6,025 bases of DNA from an uncultured Oscillibacter sp. (GTDB lineage Bacteria; Bacillota; Clostridia; Oscillospirales; Oscillospiraceae). Made by a program: the position numbers and the translations under genes. The notes beneath the pieces are model-generated. The model saw only the letters and a list, made by a program, of their open reading frames with translations, was not told the DNA's origin and ran no database searches. Below are positions 1 to 4,774 of this stretch, one piece after another; within the stretch, counting starts at the first letter, position 1; each line of letters begins with the position of its first letter. The stretch spans positions 1-6,025 of the forward strand of contig NZ_CAJTUX010000109.1 of assembly GCF_910579365.1 (NCBI RefSeq). The letters are read 5' to 3'.

Positions 1-176
1 TCCCGGAGTAAAGCCGTTAAAGCGGCATATTTGTCCACGATGGGGCGGCAGCCGCTGTCGATGATGTCCGCCTTTTCCCCGACGGTGAGGGGGCGGGCGG
101 TGCGCATATGTTCCCTGATTTCCGGGGAGAGGACCCAGTCGTATACGTCCAGTTTGGTTTGGCCTTCATCACACAT
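1..176 (-). CDS. Hypothetical protein, N-terminal part (runs off left edge)
   Basis: The first 58 codons of a gene that continues beyond base 1. The visible protein starts MCDEGQTKLDVYDWVLSPEI and contains LTVGEKADIID and RPIVDKYAAL. It looks like a soluble, mixed-charge helical protein with no signal peptide or membrane segment in the visible part. I do not recognise a named family. The start is well supported: the ATG at 176-174 overlaps the TGA of the upstream phosphoesterase by 8 nt, and a GGAGGAG ribosome binding site (181-187) lies 4 nt upstream, within the last codons of that gene. This indicates translational coupling and membership of the same operon. Function unknown; the coding call is fairly secure, the product is not. 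Confidence 0.75.
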   Translation of the reverse strand, partial: MCDEGQTKLDVYDWVLSPEIREHMRTARPLTVGEKADIIDSGCRPIVDKYAALTALLR

Positions 177-861
177 AAAACTCCTCCATGGTATCTAAGC
201 ACAGGCAGCCTAACCGCCCTCCCTTGAACACGCACCCGCAGTCGATGTCGATCCAGGTCTCCCGCCGGAGGATCTTGTCCCCGCCGCCCAGGATGCGGGT
301 GGGGGTGTGGCCGAACACCAGGATTTTGTCCGGGTAATAGGCCGTGTCCAGCTCGGGCCGGCCGAACAGGAAGTCCTCCAGTTCGTAGTCCTCCAGCGCC
401 TTGTCCGGGGAAAAATGACCTAAACCGGAGTGCAGCAGCACAAAATCCCTGCCGCCGGCCTTGATGCAGGCAAACAGCTCCATCTCCCGCAGATATTCCA
501 GGACATCCTCCCGTTCCTCCTGGATGAGTCCCTTCAGGCTCTGGATAGTGACGCCGCCCCCGTTGACAATCCACTCGCTGAGGGCGGCGATCTGAGTCTC
601 CTCCAGGGCGTCCAGGCTCTGGTTCGTGACCTCCTCCATCAGCCAGGGGAGGCACACGGCGGCGGTAAACTCGTGATTGCCCAGGAGAGGAAACACGTTG
701 GGACGGAGCATCATGTCCTGCAGGATTTTGATGCCGTCCGGCCCCCGGTCGATGACATCCCCCAGAACATAGAGGGTGTCTCTTGGGAGGAACTCAATGA
801 GCGACAGCATCTCCTTGTACTTGTCAAAGCAGCCGTGGATATCGGACATCACATAAATCAT
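169..861 (-). CDS. Metallophosphoesterase, PPP/ApaH-like (calcineurin fold)
   Basis: A 230-aa protein with the full metal-binding signature of the PPP branch of calcineurin-like phosphoesterases. DIHG is at residues 7-10, GDVIDRG at 34-40, GNHE at 61-64, a histidine in LLHSG at 144, and FGHTP with its histidine at 185. These residues bind two metal ions in the family. The NGGG segment at 100-103 also matches bacterial PPP enzymes. Known family members are lambda-type Ser/Thr protein phosphatases and ApaH/PrpE diadenosine tetraphosphatases; the sequence alone does not decide between protein and dinucleotide substrates. There is no signal peptide, so it is probably cytoplasmic. The length is normal and no key residue is missing. 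The ATG is preceded by a weak GAGGCGG site and lies 28 bp after the previous gene's stop. Its 3' end overlaps the next gene by 8 nt, so it is likely cotranscribed with both neighbours. Confidence 0.93.
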   Translation of the reverse strand: MIYVMSDIHGCFDKYKEMLSLIEFLPRDTLYVLGDVIDRGPDGIKILQDMMLRPNVFPLLGNHEFTAAVCLPWLMEEVTNQSLDALEETQIAALSEWIVNGGGVTIQSLKGLIQEEREDVLEYLREMELFACIKAGGRDFVLLHSGLGHFSPDKALEDYELEDFLFGRPELDTAYYPDKILVFGHTPTRILGGGDKILRRETWIDIDCGCVFKGGRLGCLCLDTMEEFYV

Positions 862-889
862 CTCGCCGCCTCTTCGTCAGGAAGGTTCC

Positions 890-1318
890 TCATCCCAGCC
901 GGATCAGACTGCCGTCCTGGGGCTGCACCATGATCTCGCTGACACCGTCCTCCATCTCCGACTCCACATAGGCATAGACCAGTCCGGAGCTCTCGATATA
1001 TTTCCGCTCACTGTTCCAGTCTGACGATGTGGGGGACACGAACAGCAGGCTCCAGCATTCGCCCACCATAGGACTGTCCGCCCAGAGAACGTGGTAGACC
1101 AGGCACTCGTATCCCTGCTCGAACCGTTTTACCCGCGCACTGATCTCATCGTCGGATGGCTGAAGAAAAATCTGATCTCCGATCTGCTGGGACAGGCTGA
1201 CCGATCCGTCCCGCTCAAAATCCCGGATCGTCCGGGCATCCAGCTTCAGCAGCTCCATACGGCGGATAGCTTCCCGCTTCATTTCTTCCAGGGATGCCTC
1301 TTTTTTGTAAATGGACAT
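890..1318 (-). CDS. Hypothetical 142-aa protein
   Basis: A 142-aa soluble protein of no family I can name. The N-terminal 35 residues are charged and helical (KKEASLEEMKREAIRRMELL), followed by FERDGSVSLS. A more compact half includes ECLVYHVLWAD, WSLLFVSP and VYAYVESEMEDG, ending near IMVQPQDGSLIRLG, which suggests alternating beta strands. There is no transmembrane segment, signal peptide, metal-binding cluster or obvious catalytic motif. The ATG at 1318 has a strong AAAGGAGG site (1328-1335) at 9 nt spacing. It follows the MotA/FliG-like gene by 25 bp and precedes the phosphoesterase by 28 bp, so it is probably in the same operon. The coding call is strong from the ribosome binding site and frame; the function is unknown. 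Confidence 0.82.
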   Translation of the reverse strand: MSIYKKEASLEEMKREAIRRMELLKLDARTIRDFERDGSVSLSQQIGDQIFLQPSDDEISARVKRFEQGYECLVYHVLWADSPMVGECWSLLFVSPTSSDWNSERKYIESSGLVYAYVESEMEDGVSEIMVQPQDGSLIRLG

Positions 1319-1327
1319 ATTCAGGTT

Positions 1328-1335
1328 CCTCCTTT
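1328..1335 (-). promoter_or_regulatory. Ribosome binding site for the 142-aa gene
   Basis: AAAGGAGG on the minus strand, 9 nt before the ATG at 1318. It is a near-perfect anti-Shine-Dalgarno match and fixes the start of this otherwise unrecognised gene. Confidence 0.85.
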
Positions 1336-1343
1336 GCTTCTTT

Positions 1344-2120
1344 TTAACTGCGTTGACGATAGCTTGCGACTTTCCCCAAAATCTCCCGCTGGGCGCGTTC
1401 TACATCTGTCTGCCGTACGAGGAGACACGCGTCCATTTCGATCTCCAATGCCTCCCGTTCTTCCGGGGAGAGAACGGATAAAATATGGTCCTGTACCGCG
1501 CCGCTGGCATATTTCAAAGCAAGCGCAACGGTACGATCTCCATAAGCATAATGATCATCATATGTATCTCGAAGCAGCTTTTCGCACAGCGGAAGGGGAA
1601 GCTCCGCCAGGGCGTCAAACTCCGGCAGGAAGGAAGTCTTTTTGACCTCCCGTTCCCGCTTCCGAATCTCCTGGCGGATGGTTTTACGGAGCTTTTCCCG
1701 GTATTTCACACCGAAGTATCCGCCTACAACCACAGCCAGCCGGTCTCCCCACTGCTGGAAGCTCCCCCCGTCCTCATGCTCATGGAAAAACCTCAAGTAC
1801 GCCAGGATTCCCTCGGCGATCACCACGTTTTGCAGAAAGCCGGCTCCAGTGTAATCCCCGGCGATCAGATACTGAGCGAACAAGTCCTCAAGCAGCGGTT
1901 CATCGTCCCTACTCACCAATTCGATGGCGTCAAGCAGGCACGCACGGAAAAAAGGGTTGGGGTCCTGCTCCGCCCGGTCGCCCCCAATGGACAGCAAGCC
2001 ACTTTTTCGGGCATCCGTCCAGAAGTGAAGGATCACCGTAACCGCCTCCAGGCAGGCGTCCTTTTCCTCATCAGTGCAGCGCAGGCGTTGGGAAAGATAC
2101 TCCATACTTTTGATCAGCAT
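1344..2120 (-). CDS. Soluble protein with MotA-loop-like and FliG-C-like segments
   Basis: A 258-aa protein. Seen in the sequence: residues 27-85 contain ARKSGLLSI (37-45) and DPNPFFRACL (53-62), which follow the pattern of the MotA cytoplasmic loop (ARREGLLALE, then DPFLRKGL). Residues about 174-252 resemble the FliG C-terminal domain: LALKYAS (200-206), HILSVLSPEEREAL (212-225) and LLVRQTDVERAQREIL (233-248), compared with LALKGAS, KIFxNMS and GPVRLxDVExAQxxI in FliG. The middle (139-161) is a very basic helix, KYREKLRKTIRQEIRKRERE. There is no hydrophobic membrane span, so this is neither a MotA channel nor a full FliG. The start is ATG 2120 rather than one 13 codons upstream, because AGGAGGG lies 6 nt before it; this ATG overlaps the ADP-ribosylglycohydrolase stop by 7 nt. 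The function is unknown; the motor resemblance is by eye and the fold assignment is inference. Confidence 0.85.
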   Translation of the reverse strand: MLIKSMEYLSQRLRCTDEEKDACLEAVTVILHFWTDARKSGLLSIGGDRAEQDPNPFFRACLLDAIELVSRDDEPLLEDLFAQYLIAGDYTGAGFLQNVVIAEGILAYLRFFHEHEDGGSFQQWGDRLAVVVGGYFGVKYREKLRKTIRQEIRKREREVKKTSFLPEFDALAELPLPLCEKLLRDTYDDHYAYGDRTVALALKYASGAVQDHILSVLSPEEREALEIEMDACLLVRQTDVERAQREILGKVASYRQRS

Positions 2121-3072
2121 ATTCGTCCCTCCTCGAATGACTGGGAAAAGGACCCGCACAGCCCCTCAATCTCTTCCCGGCGGACAATGACAGAGAGCCA
2201 ATCCTCCGGGATATCTCCATATTTCAGCCCGGCCAGCCCTCCGGCCACAGCGCCTACGGTGTCGGTGTCCTCGCCCAGGTTGACAGCCTCCAGCAGACAG
2301 GCGCGGAAGCTTTTTTGCCGCTCCAGACACCACAGAGCGGCTTCCAGTGTGTGGACCACATATCCGCCGCTTTTGATTTCGGACTTGGGCAGGGCGGGGA
2401 GGATATCGGGTTCGATCCTCTGGAAGATGTCTAAGTAGGGAACAAACTCCGTCTGATTGCGGTAGAATTCTTTCGCGGCCTTGATCCCGTCCCACACGCT
2501 GGGTTTGCCGCAGAGCAGCTCATTGACGGCGGCGCAGTAGAGTCCGAGGCGATCAGACTGATAGGATGGGCGTGGGTGAGAGCGGAGGCGTTGTGGATGA
2601 TCTGGTATGCCTCGGGCATCCGGGGAAAGTCAGGCCCCATGGTACGGTGGAGATACAGAACCATTGGCAGAATGCGCATTAACGAGCCGTTGCCGTTGTC
2701 ATATTCCCCAGAGCCGCCGCACTCCAACGGGGGAGTACTGTGCGCAAACCTCGCCAGCGCCTGCCGGGTGGCGATGCCCATATCAAAGACTTTCCCATAG
2801 GGGGTCATGTACCCCTCGTTGGCCCAGCGCAGGAACTGGTCCATCATGTCCGCGTAGTCCACGTCCTTTGTCAGGCTCTCCATCAGGCACAGGGCCATAG
2901 AGGAATCGTCCGACCAGGTTCCGGCGGGCTGGTGATGGGTTCCATAGGCCCGCATCCCGGCCACGGGATCGCGCTCCAGTTCCTCCCGTGAACGGAACTC
3001 CACCGGCACGCCCAAGGCGTCACCTACAACGAGGCCCAGTATCCCGTTTTTTACGGCGTCTTCAAACATCAT
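2114..3072 (-). pseudogene. ADP-ribosylglycohydrolase (DraG/ARH family), split by a 1-nt frameshift
   Basis: The family removes ADP-ribose from proteins or small molecules using two Mg ions. Numbering from ATG 3072, the 5' part has GDALGVP (17-23), the metal-binding SDDS (54-57), NGNGSLMR (126-133) and THAHP (166-170). The 3' part, in another frame, carries NLGEDTDTVGAVAGGLAG (GEDTDT at 2258-2275), which holds the second set of Mg ligands. Frame 1 reads HPISLIA then nonsense; the correct continuation (GLYCAAVNELL) begins at base 2545, so one base is missing near 2546-2547. Restored, the protein would be about 319 aa, a normal family length, with every key residue present. ATG 3072 is preferred over GTG 3081 because AAGGAGG (3082-3088) is 9 nt from the ATG but directly abuts the GTG. 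It may be a recent pseudogene or a sequencing/assembly error. Its stop overlaps the next start. Confidence 0.9.
2127..2134 (-). promoter_or_regulatory. Ribosome binding site that sets the 2120 start
   Basis: GAGGAGGG on the minus strand, 6 nt before ATG 2120. A possible upstream ATG at 2159 has no comparable site and would lie inside the preceding gene, so the shorter 258-aa product is preferred. Confidence 0.8.
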
Positions 3073-3081
3073 GCTCGTCAC

Positions 3082-3088
3082 CCTCCTT
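3082..3088 (-). promoter_or_regulatory. Ribosome binding site for the ADP-ribosylglycohydrolase
   Basis: AAGGAGG on the minus strand, 9 nt from ATG 3072. Its first two A bases are also part of the TAA stop of the 14-codon upstream ORF (TAAGGAGG), so ribosomes ending on the small ORF would stop exactly on this site. Confidence 0.8.
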
Positions 3089-3131
3089 AAAATCGTTCAG
3101 CTGCGCGGTGTTCTGAATAGGGCCAGCCCAT
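3087..3131 (-). CDS. Possible 14-aa upstream ORF (leader peptide candidate)
   Basis: ATG at 3131 opens a 14-codon frame reading MGWPYSEHRAAERF and then TAA (3087-3089). It has its own AAGGAGG site at 3136-3142, only 4 nt from the ATG, slightly closer than ideal. Its stop codon is fused to the ribosome binding site of the ADP-ribosylglycohydrolase. It could be a translated leader that couples or limits translation of the downstream gene, or the relic of a duplicated initiation region, since a similar GATTTAAGGAGG stretch precedes both starts. It has no amino-acid run typical of attenuators and I see no convincing terminator hairpin nearby. Translation is unproven. Confidence 0.35.
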   Translation of the reverse strand: MGWPYSEHRAAERF

Positions 3132-3174
3132 AGAGCCTCCTTAAATCGGAGTCATGCTTCCAGCCTCCGCAGAT

Positions 3175-3612
3175 TCATTGCTCGCCCAAGTCCCAGATAT
3201 CCACGCCGCGATTCCACCAGAAATCCATAAAGATACTCGTGCGCAGACAAGGTCCGTTTCCCTTGCGGCGGCAGTAGATCAGCATATGCCGCCTTCCGGC
3301 AGAGCAGGCATCCAGGTATTCGCCCAAATATTGCTGCATGGAGGGTTCCACAAAGAGGACGTCCCTTCCGGGGCGGTCTGCCAGTTTCTGGGCGCTGAAG
3401 GCCGTACACATCGCCCTTCCATCCCTGGCGCTAAGTCTACAGGCTTGGGCCGCCTGCCGGAGGGTGAGGCGGCGCTCCTGATCTCTGCGGCTGATGCAGA
3501 AAAAGACGCTCCCGTCATACTCCTGCATTTTTTCCTCGGCGAACTGCTGAATAAGCCGTTCCGTTTCCTCTGGGGCATCGGTCTCTCGGGGCAGCTGAAC
3601 AGCTTCCCACAT
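3175..3612 (-). CDS. Hypothetical 145-aa protein
   Basis: A 145-aa protein I do not recognise. It begins MWEAVQLPRETDAPEE, continues with an acidic helix (ETERLIQQFAEEKMQEY), then GSVFFCISRRDQERRLTLRQ, a short segment around LFVEPSMQQYLGEYLD, and ends with FMDFWWNRGVDIWDLGEQ, rich in aromatic residues. Several cysteines occur singly rather than as CxxC pairs, so no zinc finger is evident. There is no membrane span or signal peptide. The ATG at 3612 follows the regulator's TAA by 1 nt (TAATATG), and a GAGGTGG site lies within the regulator's last codons, implying translational coupling. A role linked to the winged-helix protein is an inference from this coupling alone. Two other minus-strand frames are open across parts of this stretch but lack comparable start context. 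Confidence 0.72.
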   Translation of the reverse strand: MWEAVQLPRETDAPEETERLIQQFAEEKMQEYDGSVFFCISRRDQERRLTLRQAAQACRLSARDGRAMCTAFSAQKLADRPGRDVLFVEPSMQQYLGEYLDACSAGRRHMLIYCRRKGNGPCLRTSIFMDFWWNRGVDIWDLGEQ

Positions 3613-3613
3613 A

Positions 3614-4141
3614 TTACCACCTCATTCTTGGCATCGTCTCCAGCCCATAAGTGTTGGGGATCTCGTAGGACCACCGCCCCGGCTCATCCGGCCACTCCCG
3701 GCTGTATGAGGCGCGGTAGCCCAGCTTCTCCAGCTCCTGAAAATCCCGCTGGCGGGTGCGGTCGGAGCAGTCCGGAAAAAGCTCCCGGTAGAGGTCCCGC
3801 TTGTTCATGCCGTCAGAGTCGTCCTCCTCCGCCATCCGGGCCATGAGAAGGCACAGCCGCCGGATCCGTTCCAAGTATTTCCGCCGGGTCTGGTTTTTCT
3901 CCTCCGCCATGGGCCGAACCTCCAGGCTCACCGGATAAAAGGCCTTGGCATTTCGGTCATAGCGGGTCTCCAGGACACCCGCCCGCTCCAGCAGGCGGAT
4001 GTCCCGGAGGGAGGTCTTTTCGCTGACCTCAAACTGCTGTCTCAGCTCCTGAAAGGAGACCTCTTCGCAGTTGAGGAACAGGTGGTAGACGGAGAGGATG
4101 CGGCTGGTCTTGGTCACTTCTTCCTCGGATGTTTTGGCCAT
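3614..4141 (-). CDS. Transcriptional regulator-like protein with two winged-helix segments
   Basis: A 175-aa protein. Residues about 13-72 fit a winged helix of the DeoR/HTH_11 kind: RILSVYHLFL, then VSFQELRQQFEVSEKTSLRD with a recognition helix at about 40-52 (SEKTSLRDIRLLE), followed by a wing ending AFYPV. A second, similar unit spans about 88-162: KRDLYRELFPDCSDRTRQRD with a recognition helix at 126-140 and a wing around GRWSYEIP. The same N-terminal type is found in WYL-domain regulators, but no WYL ligand-binding domain is present and the protein ends shortly after the second unit. It probably binds DNA, possibly controlling its own operon; an inverted repeat next to the putative promoter upstream of 4641 is a candidate site. 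The ATG at 4141 lies 28 nt inside the preceding gene with a modest AGGA site. The regulator class is well supported, the target is not. Confidence 0.8.
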   Translation of the reverse strand: MAKTSEEEVTKTSRILSVYHLFLNCEEVSFQELRQQFEVSEKTSLRDIRLLERAGVLETRYDRNAKAFYPVSLEVRPMAEEKNQTRRKYLERIRRLCLLMARMAEEDDSDGMNKRDLYRELFPDCSDRTRQRDFQELEKLGYRASYSREWPDEPGRWSYEIPNTYGLETMPRMRW

Positions 4142-4641
4142 GGCGTTTCCTGATCTCCTTCCGCACGCTTTTTGTACACCTCGTTACATTGGGCATAATA
4201 GTCTTTCATCATTTGGAGATCCTCCGGATGCCAGGGATCCCACTCCTCCGGAAGCGTCTGCCAAAGCCAGTATTCGAACCGGTATGTCCCACAGTGTTCC
4301 GGTTCCCGGAGTATGGGCAGCCCCCAAGCTGTTTTCTCCGGCATGACCCGTGCCGTGATCTCCTCCCGGGCTGTGCGGACTGTCTGCCCCCGTCTCTGGA
4401 CCTCATAGACGCCAAAGGCTTCCGCGTACTTTCTGTCCATGAAGCATCCCGGAATGGGCCGGGTCGGAACCCAGTGACCGCTCTCGCTAAAGTAGCCGTC
4501 CGAATAGAGGGCGTGGAGCTCCACTAGCGTCTTGCCCCGCAGCGCTGTCACCTGGTAATACTCCGATGGTTCGTCCGACGTGAAATTATAGAAAATATCG
4601 CCGATCTGGATATCCTCATTCCTGCCCCATTTTTTGCCCAT
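4114..4641 (-). CDS. Hypothetical 175-aa protein, first gene of the run
   Basis: A 175-aa soluble protein. After a basic start (MGKKWGRNED) it has IQIGDIFYNFTSDEPSEYYQ and VTALRGKTLVELHAL, a beta-rich pattern (GDIFY, YYQVTAL, GKTLVEL) like the small hypothetical proteins common in Firmicutes mobile elements and accessory regions. This resemblance is from memory and gives no function. The second half is rich in Trp, Tyr and Pro (FEYWLWQTLPEEWDPWHPED) and ends in a basic tail (WPKHPRKK). No catalytic motif, membrane span or signal peptide is seen. The ATG at 4641 has GGAAGGGG about 6 to 7 nt upstream and lies about 45 nt downstream of an extended -10 element. Its 3' end overlaps the regulator gene by 28 nt. 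The coding call rests on position, ribosome binding site and plausible composition. Confidence 0.74.
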   Translation of the reverse strand: MGKKWGRNEDIQIGDIFYNFTSDEPSEYYQVTALRGKTLVELHALYSDGYFSESGHWVPTRPIPGCFMDRKYAEAFGVYEVQRRGQTVRTAREEITARVMPEKTAWGLPILREPEHCGTYRFEYWLWQTLPEEWDPWHPEDLQMMKDYYAQCNEVYKKRAEGDQETPWPKHPRKK

Positions 4642-4684
4642 GCTTTTTCCCCTTCCCGCTCATGTCCGCCTGTGTTGTGAGGCC

Positions 4685-4717
4685 AGTATAGCACACGCCT
4701 GTCCCGCAGTATGACAA
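4685..4717 (-). promoter_or_regulatory. Putative promoter upstream of the 4641 gene
   Basis: Minus-strand TGCTATACT (4685-4693) is an extended -10 element (TGn then TATACT, one mismatch to TATAAT). TTGTCA (4712-4717) resembles a -35 but the spacing is 21 bp, longer than the usual 16-18, so the promoter would depend mainly on the extended -10. Transcription would start near 4678, leaving a leader of about 37 nt before ATG 4641. It lies in the only sizeable gap before the tight gene run, where a promoter is expected. Confidence 0.5.
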
Positions 4718-4720
4718 ACG

Positions 4721-4739
4721 TCCCGACGCTTTTTCGGGA
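4721..4739. repeat. Inverted repeat TCCCGA-N7-TCGGGA beside the promoter
   Basis: Perfect 6-bp arms TCCCGA (4721-4726) and TCGGGA (4734-4739) separated by 7 bases. It lies immediately upstream of the putative -35. It could be an operator for the winged-helix protein encoded downstream, or part of a weak transcription end for the preceding gene; only a short TTT follows on the minus strand, so the terminator reading is weak. Confidence 0.4.
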
Positions 4740-4745
4740 AGCGCA

Positions 4746-4765
4746 TGACCGGCCTGAGCCGGTCA
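4746..4765 (-). terminator. Hairpin after the beta-CASP gene, possible weak terminator
   Basis: A perfect 8-bp stem, TGACCGGC paired with GCCGGTCA, with a 4-base loop, begins 9 nt past the TAA at 4775-4777. The stem is GC-rich and stable, but no T-tract follows on the minus strand, so it is not a canonical intrinsic terminator. It may protect the 3' end or slow transcription, and some read-through into the downstream run is likely. Confidence 0.45.
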
Positions 4766-4774
4766 CGCATTTCC

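Noticed and set aside
17..655. A long minus-strand frame rich in Gly, Arg and Pro
   Set aside because: It overlaps the phosphoesterase in another frame; the phosphoesterase has all metal-binding motifs, so this one is a shadow.
879..890. AGGAA-GG-TTCCT dyad between the phosphoesterase and 142-aa genes
   Set aside because: The loop is only two bases and there is no T-tract, so it is unlikely to be a terminator; probably chance.
2118..2159. A 13-codon longer N-terminus for the FliG-like protein
   Set aside because: The upstream ATG lacks a ribosome binding site and lies inside the preceding gene; AGGAGGG sits at ideal spacing before ATG 2120.
1485..2438. A 317-codon open frame on the plus strand
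   Set aside because: It lies antisense to the FliG-like gene and the 3' part of the ADP-ribosylglycohydrolase. Those frames show family motifs and ribosome binding sites, whereas the plus frame gives a low-complexity product with no motif. It is explained by GC-biased codon use.
2540..2555. Programmed frameshifting in the ADP-ribosylglycohydrolase
   Set aside because: No slippery heptamer or obvious downstream structure is present, and family enzymes are made from one continuous frame; a simple one-base loss or read error is more likely.
3152..3409. An alternative minus-strand frame inside the 145-aa gene that could suggest a frameshift there
   Set aside because: No family signal continues from one frame to the other, and the 145-aa frame is complete with a coupled start, so no frameshift is needed.
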